NCBI RefSeq assembly: GCF_900115665.1
Contig: NZ_FOXH01000007.1
Location: 113,865 to 177,864, forward strand
Length of the DNA: 64,000 bases
DNA from: Pseudarcicella hirudinis
GTDB taxonomy: Bacteria > Bacteroidota > Bacteroidia > Cytophagales > Spirosomataceae
Direction: 5' to 3'
Shown here: piece by piece, positions 17,404 through 26,696 of the stretch
Numbering within the stretch: position 1 is the first letter of the stretch
Layout: every line of letters starts with the position of its first letter
Made by a program: the position numbers and the translations under genes
Notes under the pieces: model-generated
Database searches by the model: none
Told to the model about the DNA's origin: nothing
Seen by the model: only the letters and a program-made list of their open reading frames with translations

Positions 17404-18519
17404 ATGAAAAAAATCTTCAAAATCTCTTTACTGCTTTTCATTTTCTCAAATTTTGAAACACGCGCTCAAATTTTAAGTGATTCAGGCACAAGACAACTCA
17501 TTTCCAATGGGTTAGAAAAAATGTATTCTTATGATTTCAAGGAGTCCACAGAAATTTTCAACAAAGTAAAAACCCGTTATCCGCAGCATCCGGTTGGCTA
17601 TTTACTCTTTGCCATTCAGACAGAACTTCAATATTTTCCGCTGAAGGATTATCCGGCAGCGAATAAACAATATATGAGTTTACTTAATCAAAGCCGGAAT
17701 CTGGCGGAAGGGATGCTTGACAAAGATGATGAAGACATCGAAGCAAACTTTTTCGAGCTTGCTACCTTAGGATACCTTGCTGCCTATGATGCCGATAATC
17801 AGGAATTTATGAAGGCGGTTGGCATTGCCAAAAAAGCTTATGGCCACCTCAAAAAAGGACTAAAATGGACTGAAAGGCAACCCGAGTTTCTATATTCCTC
17901 AGGTATTTACAATTATTACCGCATAGAGTATCCCGAAACTCATTCTATCATTAAACCTTTTATGTTCTTTTTTGTAAACGGTGACAAGAAGCTGGGGTTA
18001 CAGCAACTGGATCTGGCTGCTAAGAAAACTATTTTTGTAAAAAATGAGGCTACTTTTTATGCAGGTTATGTGTATATGAAGTACGAATCCAATCCGGCTA
18101 AAGCGCTGTATTATAACAACCTGCTCATAGAAAAATTCCCCGAGAATCTGCTTTATCAAATGCAAAGAATCGATTTTCTGGTTGCTTTAGGAAAATATGA
18201 CGAAGCGAATGATTACATTGAAAAATTACAGAAGCAAAAAGGAATTATCTACCAGTGTGCTTCGACGGTTTTCAAGGGGCTTATTGCAGAAAAGGCACAG
18301 AAAGACGATAGAACCGCAGAAGCGCTTCTTTTAAAAGGTGTAAAAATGCCATATGACGAGCGCTTTACAAAAGATTACCAGGCAATGGCTTATGTAGGTC
18401 TGGCAAGAATAGCAAAAAGAGCCGGAGAACCTGCCAAAGTGAAACAATATGCTAAAAAAGCTATTGATATGGCAGAATATAAGTCAACCATAGCTGAAGC
18501 TAAAGCAATTTTGAAATAA
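17404..18519 (+). CDS. Secreted TPR-type hypothetical protein
   Basis: A 371-residue protein with an N-terminal signal peptide (MKKIFKISLLLFIFSNFETRAQ) followed by an all-helical region resembling tetratricopeptide repeats: KMYSYDFKESTEIFNKVKTRYP at about 35-56, NPAKALYYNNLLIEKFPENLLY at about 235-256, and LARIAKRAGEPAKVKQYAKKAI near the C-terminus. No catalytic motif is seen, so it is probably a periplasmic scaffold or protein-binding factor. A TTG five codons upstream (17389) extends the frame but the ATG at 17404 leads directly into a normal signal peptide. It precedes the Pse locus on the same strand with a 175-base gap and is not obviously part of it. Confidence 0.8.
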   Translation: MKKIFKISLLLFIFSNFETRAQILSDSGTRQLISNGLEKMYSYDFKESTEIFNKVKTRYPQHPVGYLLFAIQTELQYFPLKDYPAANKQYMSLLNQSRNLAEGMLDKDDEDIEANFFELATLGYLAAYDADNQEFMKAVGIAKKAYGHLKKGLKWTERQPEFLYSSGIYNYYRIEYPETHSIIKPFMFFFVNGDKKLGLQQLDLAAKKTIFVKNEATFYAGYVYMKYESNPAKALYYNNLLIEKFPENLLYQMQRIDFLVALGKYDEANDYIEKLQKQKGIIYQCASTVFKGLIAEKAQKDDRTAEALLLKGVKMPYDERFTKDYQAMAYVGLARIAKRAGEPAKVKQYAKKAIDMAEYKSTIAEAKAILK

Positions 18520-18694
18520 GCCGCAATGAAGAATATTGCATAGAGTGTTTGATATAAACTTTCTTTATCTTTCGCTAATCGTCAAAATAGCATTAATTTT
18601 ACAAATCTTTCCAATCCGTTTCAGGGTTGAATACTTAGAATATATCTGTTGTCTTAAGAAGCTTGAATAGGCAAAAGCAATTTAATACTGAATA

Positions 18695-19711
18695 ATGCTT
18701 GATTTAAATCATAAATCCATTCTCATTACAGGCGGCACAGGGTCGTTTGGGAAAAAATTTGTAGAAACGGTTTTTCAGCGTTTCCCGGAGGTTAAAAGAG
18801 TCGTCATTTATTCCCGGGATGAACTGAAACAGTTTGAAATGTCTCAGCTTTATCCTCACAGCAAATATAAAGCTATCCGGTTTTTTATTGGAGATGTCAG
18901 AGATGCTGACCGGCTGCAAAGAGCCTGTGAAGGAATTGATGTGATTGTTCATGCTGCTGCTCTGAAGCAGGTTCCTGCGGCAGAATACAATCCGATGGAG
19001 TGTATCAAAACCAATGTTTTCGGAGCGGAAAATGTAATTAACGCTGCGCTTGACAATGGTGTAAAAAAGGTGGTGGCGCTTTCTACTGACAAAGCTGCTG
19101 CTCCGATTAATCTTTACGGAGCTACTAAACTTTGTTCCGACAAGTTGTTTGTAGCTGCCAATAACATGAAAGGGGCCAGAGATATACAATTCTCTGTTGT
19201 CCGTTACGGGAATGTAATTGGTTCACGCGGGTCGGTAGTTCCTTTCTTTTTAGACAAGAAGAAAACCGGTGTTTTACCAATTACCCATGAAGAAATGACC
19301 CGTTTCAATATTTCTCTGGAAGAAGGAGTTGAAATGGTAATGTATGCATTAGAACATGCCTGGGGCGGAGAATTGTTCGTACCGAAGATTCCCTCATACA
19401 ACATTATGGAACTTGCCAAAGCAATAGCACCTGAGGCGAGATATGAAGTTGTAGGAATCCGCCCGGGAGAAAAATTGCATGAAGAAATGATCACAGAAAC
19501 GGATTCATTAAGTACTGTGGAATGCGAAAAATATTATGTGATTTTACCGGCAACCCCTACCTGGGACTTTGATGAATTCAAAAAGTATTTCAATGCAAAA
19601 ACAGTTGAGATGGGCTTTAAATACAATTCAGGAACCAACGATGAATGGCTTTCTGCGGAGCAATTGAGAGACCAGATTAAATTGCATGTAGATGCTTCAT
19701 TCAGCGTTTAG
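18695..19711 (+). CDS. pseB: UDP-N-acetylglucosamine 4,6-dehydratase (inverting), PseB
   Basis: PseB converts UDP-GlcNAc to UDP-2-acetamido-2,6-dideoxy-beta-L-arabino-hexos-4-ulose, the first step of pseudaminic acid synthesis. The 338-residue protein is a short-chain dehydrogenase with the NAD(P)-binding GGTGSFG at residues 13-19, the FIGDVRD motif near 69-75, HAAALKQVP near 92-100 and the catalytic region around ALSTDKAAAPINLYGATK (about 129-146). The C-terminal IRPGEKLHEEMI motif is typical of the family. Identity as PseB rather than the retaining PglF/FlaA1 type is supported by the short single-domain form and by the following pseC, pseF and pseG. The gene begins the Pse cluster. Confidence 0.96.
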   Translation: MLDLNHKSILITGGTGSFGKKFVETVFQRFPEVKRVVIYSRDELKQFEMSQLYPHSKYKAIRFFIGDVRDADRLQRACEGIDVIVHAAALKQVPAAEYNPMECIKTNVFGAENVINAALDNGVKKVVALSTDKAAAPINLYGATKLCSDKLFVAANNMKGARDIQFSVVRYGNVIGSRGSVVPFFLDKKKTGVLPITHEEMTRFNISLEEGVEMVMYALEHAWGGELFVPKIPSYNIMELAKAIAPEARYEVVGIRPGEKLHEEMITETDSLSTVECEKYYVILPATPTWDFDEFKKYFNAKTVEMGFKYNSGTNDEWLSAEQLRDQIKLHVDASFSV

Positions 19712-19760
19712 AGCAGACTGAAGCCTTCCCTGTTCCTTCATTGAATAATTAAGATCTGAA

Positions 19761-20915
19761 ATGAATCCCATTCCATACGGTACCCAGCATATCACAGAAG
19801 AAGATGTTGCTGCGGTAGTTGAGGTATTACAATCGAAATTTCTGACACAAGGTCCTAAAGTCAGGGAATTTGAAGATAAATTTGCCGCATATATCGGCGC
19901 AAAATATGCCGTTGCAGTGACTAACGGAACCGCAGCCCTGCATCTTAGCGCAATGGCTTTGGGTGTCAGTGCCGATTCAAAAGTTATCACCACACCGATT
20001 ACCTTCTCTGCCTCAGCCAATTGTATCAGATATTGCGGTGGAGAAGTTCATTTCGCCGATATTGATCCGGAAACAGGGCTTTTGGACATTCAAAAAGTAA
20101 AAAAATTACTTGAAAAACATCCCAAAGGCACTTTCTCAGGAATCGTTCCGGTAGATTTTGGCGGATATCCTGTTGACCTGAAAGCTTTCCGTGAATTGGC
20201 TGATGAATATGGATTATGGATCCTTGAAGATGCCTGCCATGCCCCCGGAGGTTTTTTTACTGATACGACAGGACAAAAACACTATTGCGGAGATGGCTCT
20301 CTGGCTGAACTTGCTATTTTCAGTTTTCATCCGGTAAAGCACATTGCCACCGGAGAAGGCGGTATGATTACTACCAATTCTGAAGAACTCTATAAAAAAC
20401 TACTGAAGTACCGTTCTCATGGAATGGTTTATCAGGGAAGTCCTGATCTGATTGAAAATCATGGGGGCTGGTATATGGAAATGCAGGAACTGGGATACAA
20501 TTACCGGATTTCGGACCTTAATGCAGCACTCGGCGTAAGCCAGCTGGAACGGGCAGCAACAGGATTAAATAGAAGACAAGCTATTGCGAAGCGCTATGAT
20601 GAAGCTTTTCATGGGACTAAAGTCAATACGTTCCATATAAAATCTGGGGTTTCCCATGCTTTTCATTTGTATGTAATTCAGGTTGAGAAACGGAAAGAGC
20701 TGTATGACTATTTAAGAACCAGAAATATTTTCACCCAGGTTCACTATATTCCGGTTCATCTTATGCCTTATTATCAGAATTTTGGTTGGAAAAAGGGTGA
20801 TTTCCCTCATGCAGAAGCATATTATAACAGATGTCTGAGTCTTCCGATGTTTCCTACCCTTACTGATTCTGAACAGGAATACGTGATTTCAGAAATACTT
20901 GGGTTTGTTAGTTAA
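19761..20915 (+). CDS. pseC: UDP-4-amino-4,6-dideoxy-N-acetyl-beta-L-altrosamine transaminase, PseC
   Basis: PseC is a PLP-dependent sugar aminotransferase that uses glutamate to aminate the PseB 4-keto product. The 384-residue sequence fits the DegT/DnrJ/EryC1 family: VTNGTAALHLSAMALG at about 53-68, the Asp of LEDACHAPG at about 155-163, and the PLP lysine in SFHPVKHIATGEGG (Lys193). The NYRISDLNAALGVSQLER block, which contributes substrate binding, is also present. It starts 49 bases after pseB and is followed after 30 bases by pseF, consistent with one operon. Confidence 0.96.
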   Translation: MNPIPYGTQHITEEDVAAVVEVLQSKFLTQGPKVREFEDKFAAYIGAKYAVAVTNGTAALHLSAMALGVSADSKVITTPITFSASANCIRYCGGEVHFADIDPETGLLDIQKVKKLLEKHPKGTFSGIVPVDFGGYPVDLKAFRELADEYGLWILEDACHAPGGFFTDTTGQKHYCGDGSLAELAIFSFHPVKHIATGEGGMITTNSEELYKKLLKYRSHGMVYQGSPDLIENHGGWYMEMQELGYNYRISDLNAALGVSQLERAATGLNRRQAIAKRYDEAFHGTKVNTFHIKSGVSHAFHLYVIQVEKRKELYDYLRTRNIFTQVHYIPVHLMPYYQNFGWKKGDFPHAEAYYNRCLSLPMFPTLTDSEQEYVISEILGFVS

Positions 20916-20945
20916 TTTTAAGCAATATTCAGAAAATCAGGCCTT

Positions 20946-21632
20946 ATGAACATTGCCATTATCACTGCCAGAGGCGGAAGTAAACGTATTCCCCGCAAAA
21001 ACATTAAAAATTTCCTGGGAAAGCCGATCATTGCCTACTCCATTGAAGCAGCGCTCAAAAGTGATCTTTTTGATGAAGTAATGGTTTCTACTGATGATGT
21101 TGAAATAGCTGAGATTGCTCAGAAATTTGGAGCAATAGTCCCATTTTTCAGGAGCAGTGAAAATGCGGATGATTTTTCGACTACGGCAGATGTATTGATT
21201 GAGGTTTTATCCAGATACCAACAGGAAGGAAAAGTATTCGAGTTTGCCTGCTGCATGTATCCGACTGCTCCCTTTATTTCAGACAGTATTCTTAAAAAAG
21301 CCCATAATTTACTGGTTGACAAAAACTTAGATAGTATTTTCCCTGTCCAGAAATTCGGTTTTCCGGTTCAAAGAGCATTAACATTGAAAAACGAAAAGCT
21401 GGCCTGGCTGCATCCTGAAAACGCTGCCGTACGCTCACAGGACCTTGAGCCGACTTTTCACGATACAGGTCAGTTTTATTTCTTCCGGACTGCCTCCTTT
21501 CTTAAAACAAAAACACTTTTGGGACCAAACACCTCCGGAATAGAAGTTTCAGAAATGGATGCCCATGATATCGATAACGAAGAAGACTGGAAAGTTGCGG
21601 AATTTAAATACAGAATAAAACATAATTTATGA
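20946..21632 (+). CDS. pseF: Pseudaminic acid cytidylyltransferase, PseF
   Basis: PseF activates pseudaminic acid with CTP to CMP-pseudaminic acid. The 228-residue protein has the N-terminal nucleotidyltransferase motif ARGGSKRIPRKNIKNF (about 8-23), the KPIIAYSIEAAL helix, VSTDDVEIAEIA and the LYPTAPF-like MYPTAPFI block, all typical of CMP-nonulosonate synthetases. The C-terminus overlaps the pseG start codon in an ATGA arrangement (21629-21632), so the two are translationally coupled. Assignment to Pse rather than Neu or Leg substrate comes from the gene context. Confidence 0.94.
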   Translation: MNIAIITARGGSKRIPRKNIKNFLGKPIIAYSIEAALKSDLFDEVMVSTDDVEIAEIAQKFGAIVPFFRSSENADDFSTTADVLIEVLSRYQQEGKVFEFACCMYPTAPFISDSILKKAHNLLVDKNLDSIFPVQKFGFPVQRALTLKNEKLAWLHPENAAVRSQDLEPTFHDTGQFYFFRTASFLKTKTLLGPNTSGIEVSEMDAHDIDNEEDWKVAEFKYRIKHNL

Positions 21633-22633
21633 AAACTGTCATTTTCAGAGCGGATGGCAACTCCCAAATCGGCCTGGGTCATGTTATGCGCTGTCTGGCA
21701 ATGGCTGAGATGATTATTGACAATTTTACGATAAAATTTGCCATTCAGAATCCTTCAGAGAATGTCATAAAACTCCTTTCCGTAAACAGGATCTCAATCA
21801 TTCCCTTACCAGAAACAATTGACTATCAGATAGATTTAGTCAATTTTCTGACTGTCGTTTCAAAAGACGATATCGTAGTTCTTGACGGGTATCATTTTAC
21901 AGAAAATTATCAGAAAATATTAAAAAACTATTGTAAAAGCCTGGTTTATATCGATGATCTCCATGCCTGGCATCAATATGCAGATATAATTATTAACCAT
22001 TCCGGCTCTGCCAGAAAATCAGATTATTCTTCTGAACCTTATACCGAATTTTTACTGGGGACACAATATGCTCTGTTGCGGAAGGAGTTTTTTCAGACTC
22101 AGCTGCCAGACAGCATTCCAGATAAACTGACAAACATTCTGATTAACCTGGGAGGAGCCGATCCTGAGAATTTATCTCATAGAATTGTGGAGATTCTCCT
22201 GAAATCCAAACCAGCCTTAAAACTCGTTTTAATTTTGGGCGGGGCCAACAAACATGTGGCAACTTTTAGTCATTTTCAAACAGAAAATCTGCAAATCAAA
22301 CAGAATTTATCAGCAGATGAAATGATAGCAGAGATTTTGGCATGTGATTTGGCTATCGTATCTTGCAGTACCGTTTCATATGAGGTGGCAACCTTGCATA
22401 AGCCGTTTATAGGAATTCTAACAATGGACAATCAGAATCCTCACAAAGATTTCTTTACGGATTATATAGCCTTACATGTTTTGGAGAAAGAATTTTCTCA
22501 AACAGAACTCCTTCTCCTTCTTAATCCTTCCCCTGAAAAAGTCTATGACAGATTTAAAAATCAACAAAAGTTCTTTGATGGCAAAACAACCGAAAGGATA
22601 AATACCAGGTTGTTAAACCTTCTCCAAAAGTAG
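21629..22633 (+). CDS. pseG: UDP-2,4-diacetamido-2,4,6-trideoxy-beta-L-altropyranose hydrolase, PseG
   Basis: PseG removes UDP from the PseH product to give free 6-deoxy-AltdiNAc. At 334 residues it is a GT-B-like UDP-sugar hydrolase: N-terminal FRADGNSQIGLGHVMRCLAMA (about 4-24) with the glycine-rich loop and His18 region, VVLDGYHF near 87-94, and a C-terminal nucleotide-binding half with INLGGADPENLS and SADEMIAEILACDLAIVSCST. The last helix is short. Its start codon overlaps the pseF stop. It is the last gene of the first Pse block; the next gene is on the opposite strand. Confidence 0.95.
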   Translation: MKTVIFRADGNSQIGLGHVMRCLAMAEMIIDNFTIKFAIQNPSENVIKLLSVNRISIIPLPETIDYQIDLVNFLTVVSKDDIVVLDGYHFTENYQKILKNYCKSLVYIDDLHAWHQYADIIINHSGSARKSDYSSEPYTEFLLGTQYALLRKEFFQTQLPDSIPDKLTNILINLGGADPENLSHRIVEILLKSKPALKLVLILGGANKHVATFSHFQTENLQIKQNLSADEMIAEILACDLAIVSCSTVSYEVATLHKPFIGILTMDNQNPHKDFFTDYIALHVLEKEFSQTELLLLLNPSPEKVYDRFKNQQKFFDGKTTERINTRLLNLLQK

Positions 22634-22676
22634 TCTCTCTTTAATATCACCGGAATAGTTAGTTAAGAAACAGGCT

Positions 22677-24401
22677 TTAATCAATAATAATTCTTTTAAT
22701 TTTTGTTTCCTTACTTGATTTCAGTACGCAAATGTAATTACCTGCATCAAGATTCTTTGCCTCCACAAAGACATGATGAATTCCATTACCTTCAAATTGA
22801 TTATCAACAATAGTTTTCATTTGCTGCCCCATAAAATTTATCAGAGATAAACTAATAAAACTTGGTTCTGCAAGTTCGTATTCAATAATAAACTCCTTAT
22901 TTCTACTTGGATTTGGATAAGCATATATGTTACCTGATGATTCTTCCATTTTCACCATTATAGGTTCAGCAGATTCCCTTAAATTGCTACTGCTGCAAGG
23001 CTGTACGAATGACTCAAATAAAGATCCAGCTTCTACACCAAAACCTACATTTAATTCTATAGACGAAGCCTTATAAGTAACATTTGTTCCAACTCCTGAA
23101 ATGCTGCTTGTTGAATTAATAGCTGATGATGCAGAAAATAGTAAAGTGCTGCCTCCAGTAACTTCCATAGATAAATTTTGATTGATCGGACAATTACTAG
23201 CAGCTAAAATTGCTATACTGGAATAATTATTTGTAGTGTTTGAAGCTTTAAGTCGATAGTAATAGGTATTTCCGGAAATAGCCGTTGTGTCTGAATAAGA
23301 TGTAACATTGGGAGCAACACCGGCAATCGCTTTAAAATCTGATGTTTGAGAAAGAGATCTTTCAATAATAAAGCCTAACTCGTTTACAGAATTATCAACC
23401 CAGGTTAAATTAATCCTCTGACTAGTTTTGGATACCAATAAATTATTTGGAGCTGTTAATGTAGTAGATGGACAACTAAAATCGTAAGAATTTAAACCCA
23501 GATCTGCCGGACAAACAGCATTCTGTCTGATCTGAAGCCCTCCGACAATTCTGTCATATTGTCCCATTGTCAAGTTCGTTAAACAATCTGGATAATAATA
23601 GGACATAATATTATCTGTGGGAGGATGATACAAATCACCGTTTGCATCACGAAGTGTACCTGAATAACTACAATCAACACCAAATGCAGCAGGAGTTCCT
23701 GGTAAACCGAACGGATCAGCAGGAGTATCACAAAGCAGATCCCCTGTAGTGCTACAATTTGCTCCTCCCAATCTTGTTACTAGTTCTTGACCGAAATCTC
23801 TATCATGAGTATGATACAAGTTAAAATAATGACCAAACTCATGAACCATTATATATGTAAAATTTTTCAATGAACCCGACGGAACATAAACCACATTACT
23901 AGGATTACAATTAGACTGGGATGATGGTAATGCCCCTTGTGCAGGTCCATTTATGGGACTAAGAAGATTAATGGCATTCTTATCATTAAAATATGTGTCT
24001 TGAAAGCCAGCAGAATTAATATTAGTTTCATTTATAGTTGCATAAGTATCATTATTTATGTAGTCAACAGACGTTCCGCAAAAGTAAAATTGAATCCTGG
24101 AATTAATAAAATATGCATTCAAGGCAGCAAGGTTTCTGTTTAAAGCCTCCAAAGTTGTACCACCTGTCCCATTTGAATATTGATAGATATGAGGTTTAAT
24201 AGGAATGTAAGTAATAACACTTCCTTCTCCTGATAATCTCGATTTATTATTTAATGATTTAATAAATTCCTCATTGGCTTGCATTTGACCTACAGAAATA
24301 GAAGAAACATTACATGTTTGAGGCGGGTTTGTTTGAGAAAAAATTAAAAGTGGTTCTAGTAAAAAACTCTGTAATAAGATTATGAAGATATATTTTTTCA
24401 T
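22677..24401 (-). CDS. T9SS-exported M43-type metalloprotease
   Basis: A 574-residue secreted zinc protease. Signal peptide at about 1-22; catalytic domain at about 60-290 with HEFGHYFNLYH (zinc His187, His191, His197 and catalytic Glu188) and a Met-turn NIMSYYYP around Met266, the pattern of pappalysin-like M43 metzincins. An Asn replaces the more usual Gly in the middle of the zinc motif. A fibronectin type III domain follows (about 315-400), then a cysteine-ending segment of the coathanger type near 410-470, and a C-terminal type A sorting domain at about 494-574 (YPNPSRNKEF start, LDAGNYICVL end) for export by the type IX secretion system. It lies antisense within the Pse locus and is AT-rich. 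Confidence 0.93.
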   Translation of the reverse strand: MKKYIFIILLQSFLLEPLLIFSQTNPPQTCNVSSISVGQMQANEEFIKSLNNKSRLSGEGSVITYIPIKPHIYQYSNGTGGTTLEALNRNLAALNAYFINSRIQFYFCGTSVDYINNDTYATINETNINSAGFQDTYFNDKNAINLLSPINGPAQGALPSSQSNCNPSNVVYVPSGSLKNFTYIMVHEFGHYFNLYHTHDRDFGQELVTRLGGANCSTTGDLLCDTPADPFGLPGTPAAFGVDCSYSGTLRDANGDLYHPPTDNIMSYYYPDCLTNLTMGQYDRIVGGLQIRQNAVCPADLGLNSYDFSCPSTTLTAPNNLLVSKTSQRINLTWVDNSVNELGFIIERSLSQTSDFKAIAGVAPNVTSYSDTTAISGNTYYYRLKASNTTNNYSSIAILAASNCPINQNLSMEVTGGSTLLFSASSAINSTSSISGVGTNVTYKASSIELNVGFGVEAGSLFESFVQPCSSSNLRESAEPIMVKMEESSGNIYAYPNPSRNKEFIIEYELAEPSFISLSLINFMGQQMKTIVDNQFEGNGIHHVFVEAKNLDAGNYICVLKSSKETKIKRIIID

Positions 24402-24517
24402 GACTTCAAAAGGCGGAAATTTATTTTTAATAAAACTAAATTCTGTCTGACATTATAATTATAAACATCAATTGTTAGGTTTATAAAAGACATTATTACT
24501 TGAAAAATGTATAATGT

Positions 24518-25240
24518 TTATTTCTCCGAAAGTTTGCCCTCTAACACGCAAATCCTTTTTTCTTGTTCGATTAGGTAAAGGGTCAATTCTTCTATTTTTT
24601 GTAATAGTTTTACTTGATTTTGTACCAGATCTATTCCATTTTTCTTAACTTCATTTTCAGATGGTACGTCAGGAAGATGTCTATTAATATTTATAAAATT
24701 TTCAACCTGAGTTAGTGAGGGCAAATGATAGTCTTTATTAAAAACATAATCAGCCCACCCCGAAACATCCAATACTTTTATTCTATTGCAGCCAATACTA
24801 CCTTTAACGGCAAGCGTGTAACCTGAAGTAGTGTTAGTTGTGCCAATAGCGGCTAGTTTGGTTACAATCAACTCTCCTTTATTTGGATTAGCATTTATAT
24901 ATGCACCATCTGTAACCAAAATTCCTGTCGCTTTTAAACCAGCACCCCTTCTAACGACTGGGGAAACTAATAAACCCATATAGCGATTTGAATTATCATC
25001 AGTTTGCATAGAACTAACATTGATTATAGTTTGGTTTGATTGTTGTGTACCTGCCTGAGGGTTTTCCATCACAAGCTCTCCTTTTATGTGAAGGGTATTG
25101 CCGGGATAATTGTTTAATATACCTAAAGGTGTAGTTGTTCCAATACCTACATTTCCACTCGCAGGAAAAGTATTGGATTGTTGTGCAATAGCTGAAAATG
25201 ATATAAAAAATGTGATAATAGCGATTAATTTTGTTCTCAT
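24518..25240 (-). CDS. Secreted surface protein with GIGTTTP motif and C-terminal coiled coil
   Basis: A 240-residue protein of a widespread Bacteroidota type without assigned function. It has a signal peptide (MRTKLIAIITFFISFSAIAQ), the SGNVGIGTTTP motif at about 29-39 that marks tail-fibre-like or adhesin-like head regions, a beta-rich middle (about 50-150), and a conserved C-terminal segment WADYVFNKDYHLPSL ... HLPDVPSENEVKKNGIDL, ending in a coiled coil of about 35 residues. No S74 peptidase or T9SS sorting domain is visible. It is next to the M43 protease on the same strand, separated by 116 bases, and divergent from the PseH gene. Confidence 0.85.
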   Translation of the reverse strand: MRTKLIAIITFFISFSAIAQQSNTFPASGNVGIGTTTPLGILNNYPGNTLHIKGELVMENPQAGTQQSNQTIINVSSMQTDDNSNRYMGLLVSPVVRRGAGLKATGILVTDGAYINANPNKGELIVTKLAAIGTTNTTSGYTLAVKGSIGCNRIKVLDVSGWADYVFNKDYHLPSLTQVENFININRHLPDVPSENEVKKNGIDLVQNQVKLLQKIEELTLYLIEQEKRICVLEGKLSEK

Positions 25241-25351
25241 GGTTGTCTAGATAGCCTATCTATACAGTTTATTACTTTAGTAAAATGCGAATAGACGACA
25301 AAATACTGAGTATCTTATATGTTTCAGCTCTTATTTTTTATTTTCTATCAA

Positions 25352-25870
25352 ATGTCAATTCAACTAGTCACATTAAAAGAAACCTTTTTTAGTTCAATAG
25401 TTAAATGGAAGAAAGACGAAGAGCTTGCTGATTTAATTATGGCTAAAACTTCTGAAAACACTGAATCTGAAGTAGCAGAATGGGTAAACAATAATAATTC
25501 AGATCCTGACCAAAGAATCTGGGGAATCTATTCAAATGACCTCGATAAGCCAATAGGTATTGCCCGATTGATGTTTATCAATTGGGAGGCAGGTACAACC
25601 GAGTTAGGGCTGTACTTTGGAGAAGTTGACGCAAGAGGTAAAGGATATGGCAAAAAAGTAATAAATTTACTGCTTCAAAAAGCCTTTGATGAACTAAATC
25701 TTAAAAAGGTATTCTTAAAAGTATTATCAAGCAACATTCCTGCGATGAAGTTGTATGAGAAAATGGGTTTTGAAATAGAAGGAGTCTTAAAAAAACATCA
25801 TTTTGTCAAGAACCAATTACATGATGTAATTTATATGTCATTTTTTAAAGAAAATTATGAATCAGAGTAA
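25352..25870 (+). CDS. pseH: Putative PseH, UDP-4-amino-sugar N-acetyltransferase
   Basis: PseH acetylates the 4-amino group of the PseC product using acetyl-CoA. The 172-residue sequence is a GNAT protein: VTLKETFFSSIVKWKKDEELADLI at the start, WGIYSNDLDKPIGIARL, then the acetyl-CoA loop in YFGEVDARGKGYGKKVINLLL (about 88-108) and the LSSNIPAMKLYEKMGFEIEG segment. Identification as PseH is from the locus and overall resemblance; the GNAT family alone does not give the substrate. The frame opens at 25319, but the ATG at 25352 (MSIQLVTL) is preferred since the upstream residues are hydrophobic and out of family. It overlaps the WbqC-like gene by 14 bases. Confidence 0.8.
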   Translation: MSIQLVTLKETFFSSIVKWKKDEELADLIMAKTSENTESEVAEWVNNNNSDPDQRIWGIYSNDLDKPIGIARLMFINWEAGTTELGLYFGEVDARGKGYGKKVINLLLQKAFDELNLKKVFLKVLSSNIPAMKLYEKMGFEIEGVLKKHHFVKNQLHDVIYMSFFKENYESE

Positions 25871-26618
25871 AATATGTGCAGTTATGCAACCAACCTATTT
25901 ACCTTGGCTTGGTTATTTTGATATGATTGATAAAGTAGACGTGTTTGTTTTCCTTGATAATGTTCAATTAATGCAACGCAGCTGGCAAACCAGAAATAGA
26001 ATTAAAAATATCAAAGGTGAAGAAATTATATTATCCATCCCCGTTAAAAAAACTGCTCGTTTTGATGAAATAACTATTTTAAATGCCGAACCTAATAATG
26101 AGTCAAAATGGAGTGTTGATCATCTTCGCAAAATTGAAGATGCATATCGGAAGTCTACTTATTTTAGTACTGTAAATCCATTAATTAAAGAGTTCTATAG
26201 CCAAACCTTCACCTCTCTTGCAGACTTCCATTGCAAATTCATTAGTCAAATCTGTAATTGGATCGGGATTGATACCCCACTTATCCGAGCCAGCGATTTA
26301 GGTTCTTTCCCTGAAATAAAAGATGTTAAAACCGTGAAAATTATCAGAGCGATCAACTGTAACAGCTATCTTTCGGCCAGAGGTTCAGCAGAATATATCG
26401 AAGCTAATACACCCGGAGGAGAGTTTACAAAACATAATATTCCACTTTATTATCACAACTACGAACACCCTCAATATCCTCAGATAAATGGTGCATTTCT
26501 ACCATTTATGGGTATAATTGATTTACTCTATAATGTTGGATTTGAACAAAGCTTATCAATTATCAAGACTGGGCGCAGGAATGATATTTATTATTCAGAA
26601 TTTTTGAGGCCTGTATAG
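25857..26618 (+). CDS. WbqC-family protein
   Basis: A 253-residue protein of the WbqC-like family (PF08889 by my recognition). It opens with MQPTYLPWLGYFDMIDKVDVF, followed by FLDNVQLMQRSWQTRNRIK, the signature of the family, and has the ARGSAEYIE segment at about 180-188 and a C-terminal LPFMGIIDLLYNVG. WbqC proteins are found in O-antigen and glycan clusters; their biochemical activity is not known. The gene overlaps pseH by 14 bases, so both are translated from one transcript. Its place between pseH and pseI suggests a part in modifying or joining the Pse-containing unit. Confidence 0.88.
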   Translation: MNQSKICAVMQPTYLPWLGYFDMIDKVDVFVFLDNVQLMQRSWQTRNRIKNIKGEEIILSIPVKKTARFDEITILNAEPNNESKWSVDHLRKIEDAYRKSTYFSTVNPLIKEFYSQTFTSLADFHCKFISQICNWIGIDTPLIRASDLGSFPEIKDVKTVKIIRAINCNSYLSARGSAEYIEANTPGGEFTKHNIPLYYHNYEHPQYPQINGAFLPFMGIIDLLYNVGFEQSLSIIKTGRRNDIYYSEFLRPV

Positions 26619-26696
26619 GCAAAAAAACTAATTTTAGAAAAATTTAACCCATTTAATTTTATTACGAAACATCCATTAAATTTCAACTTATCCTTC

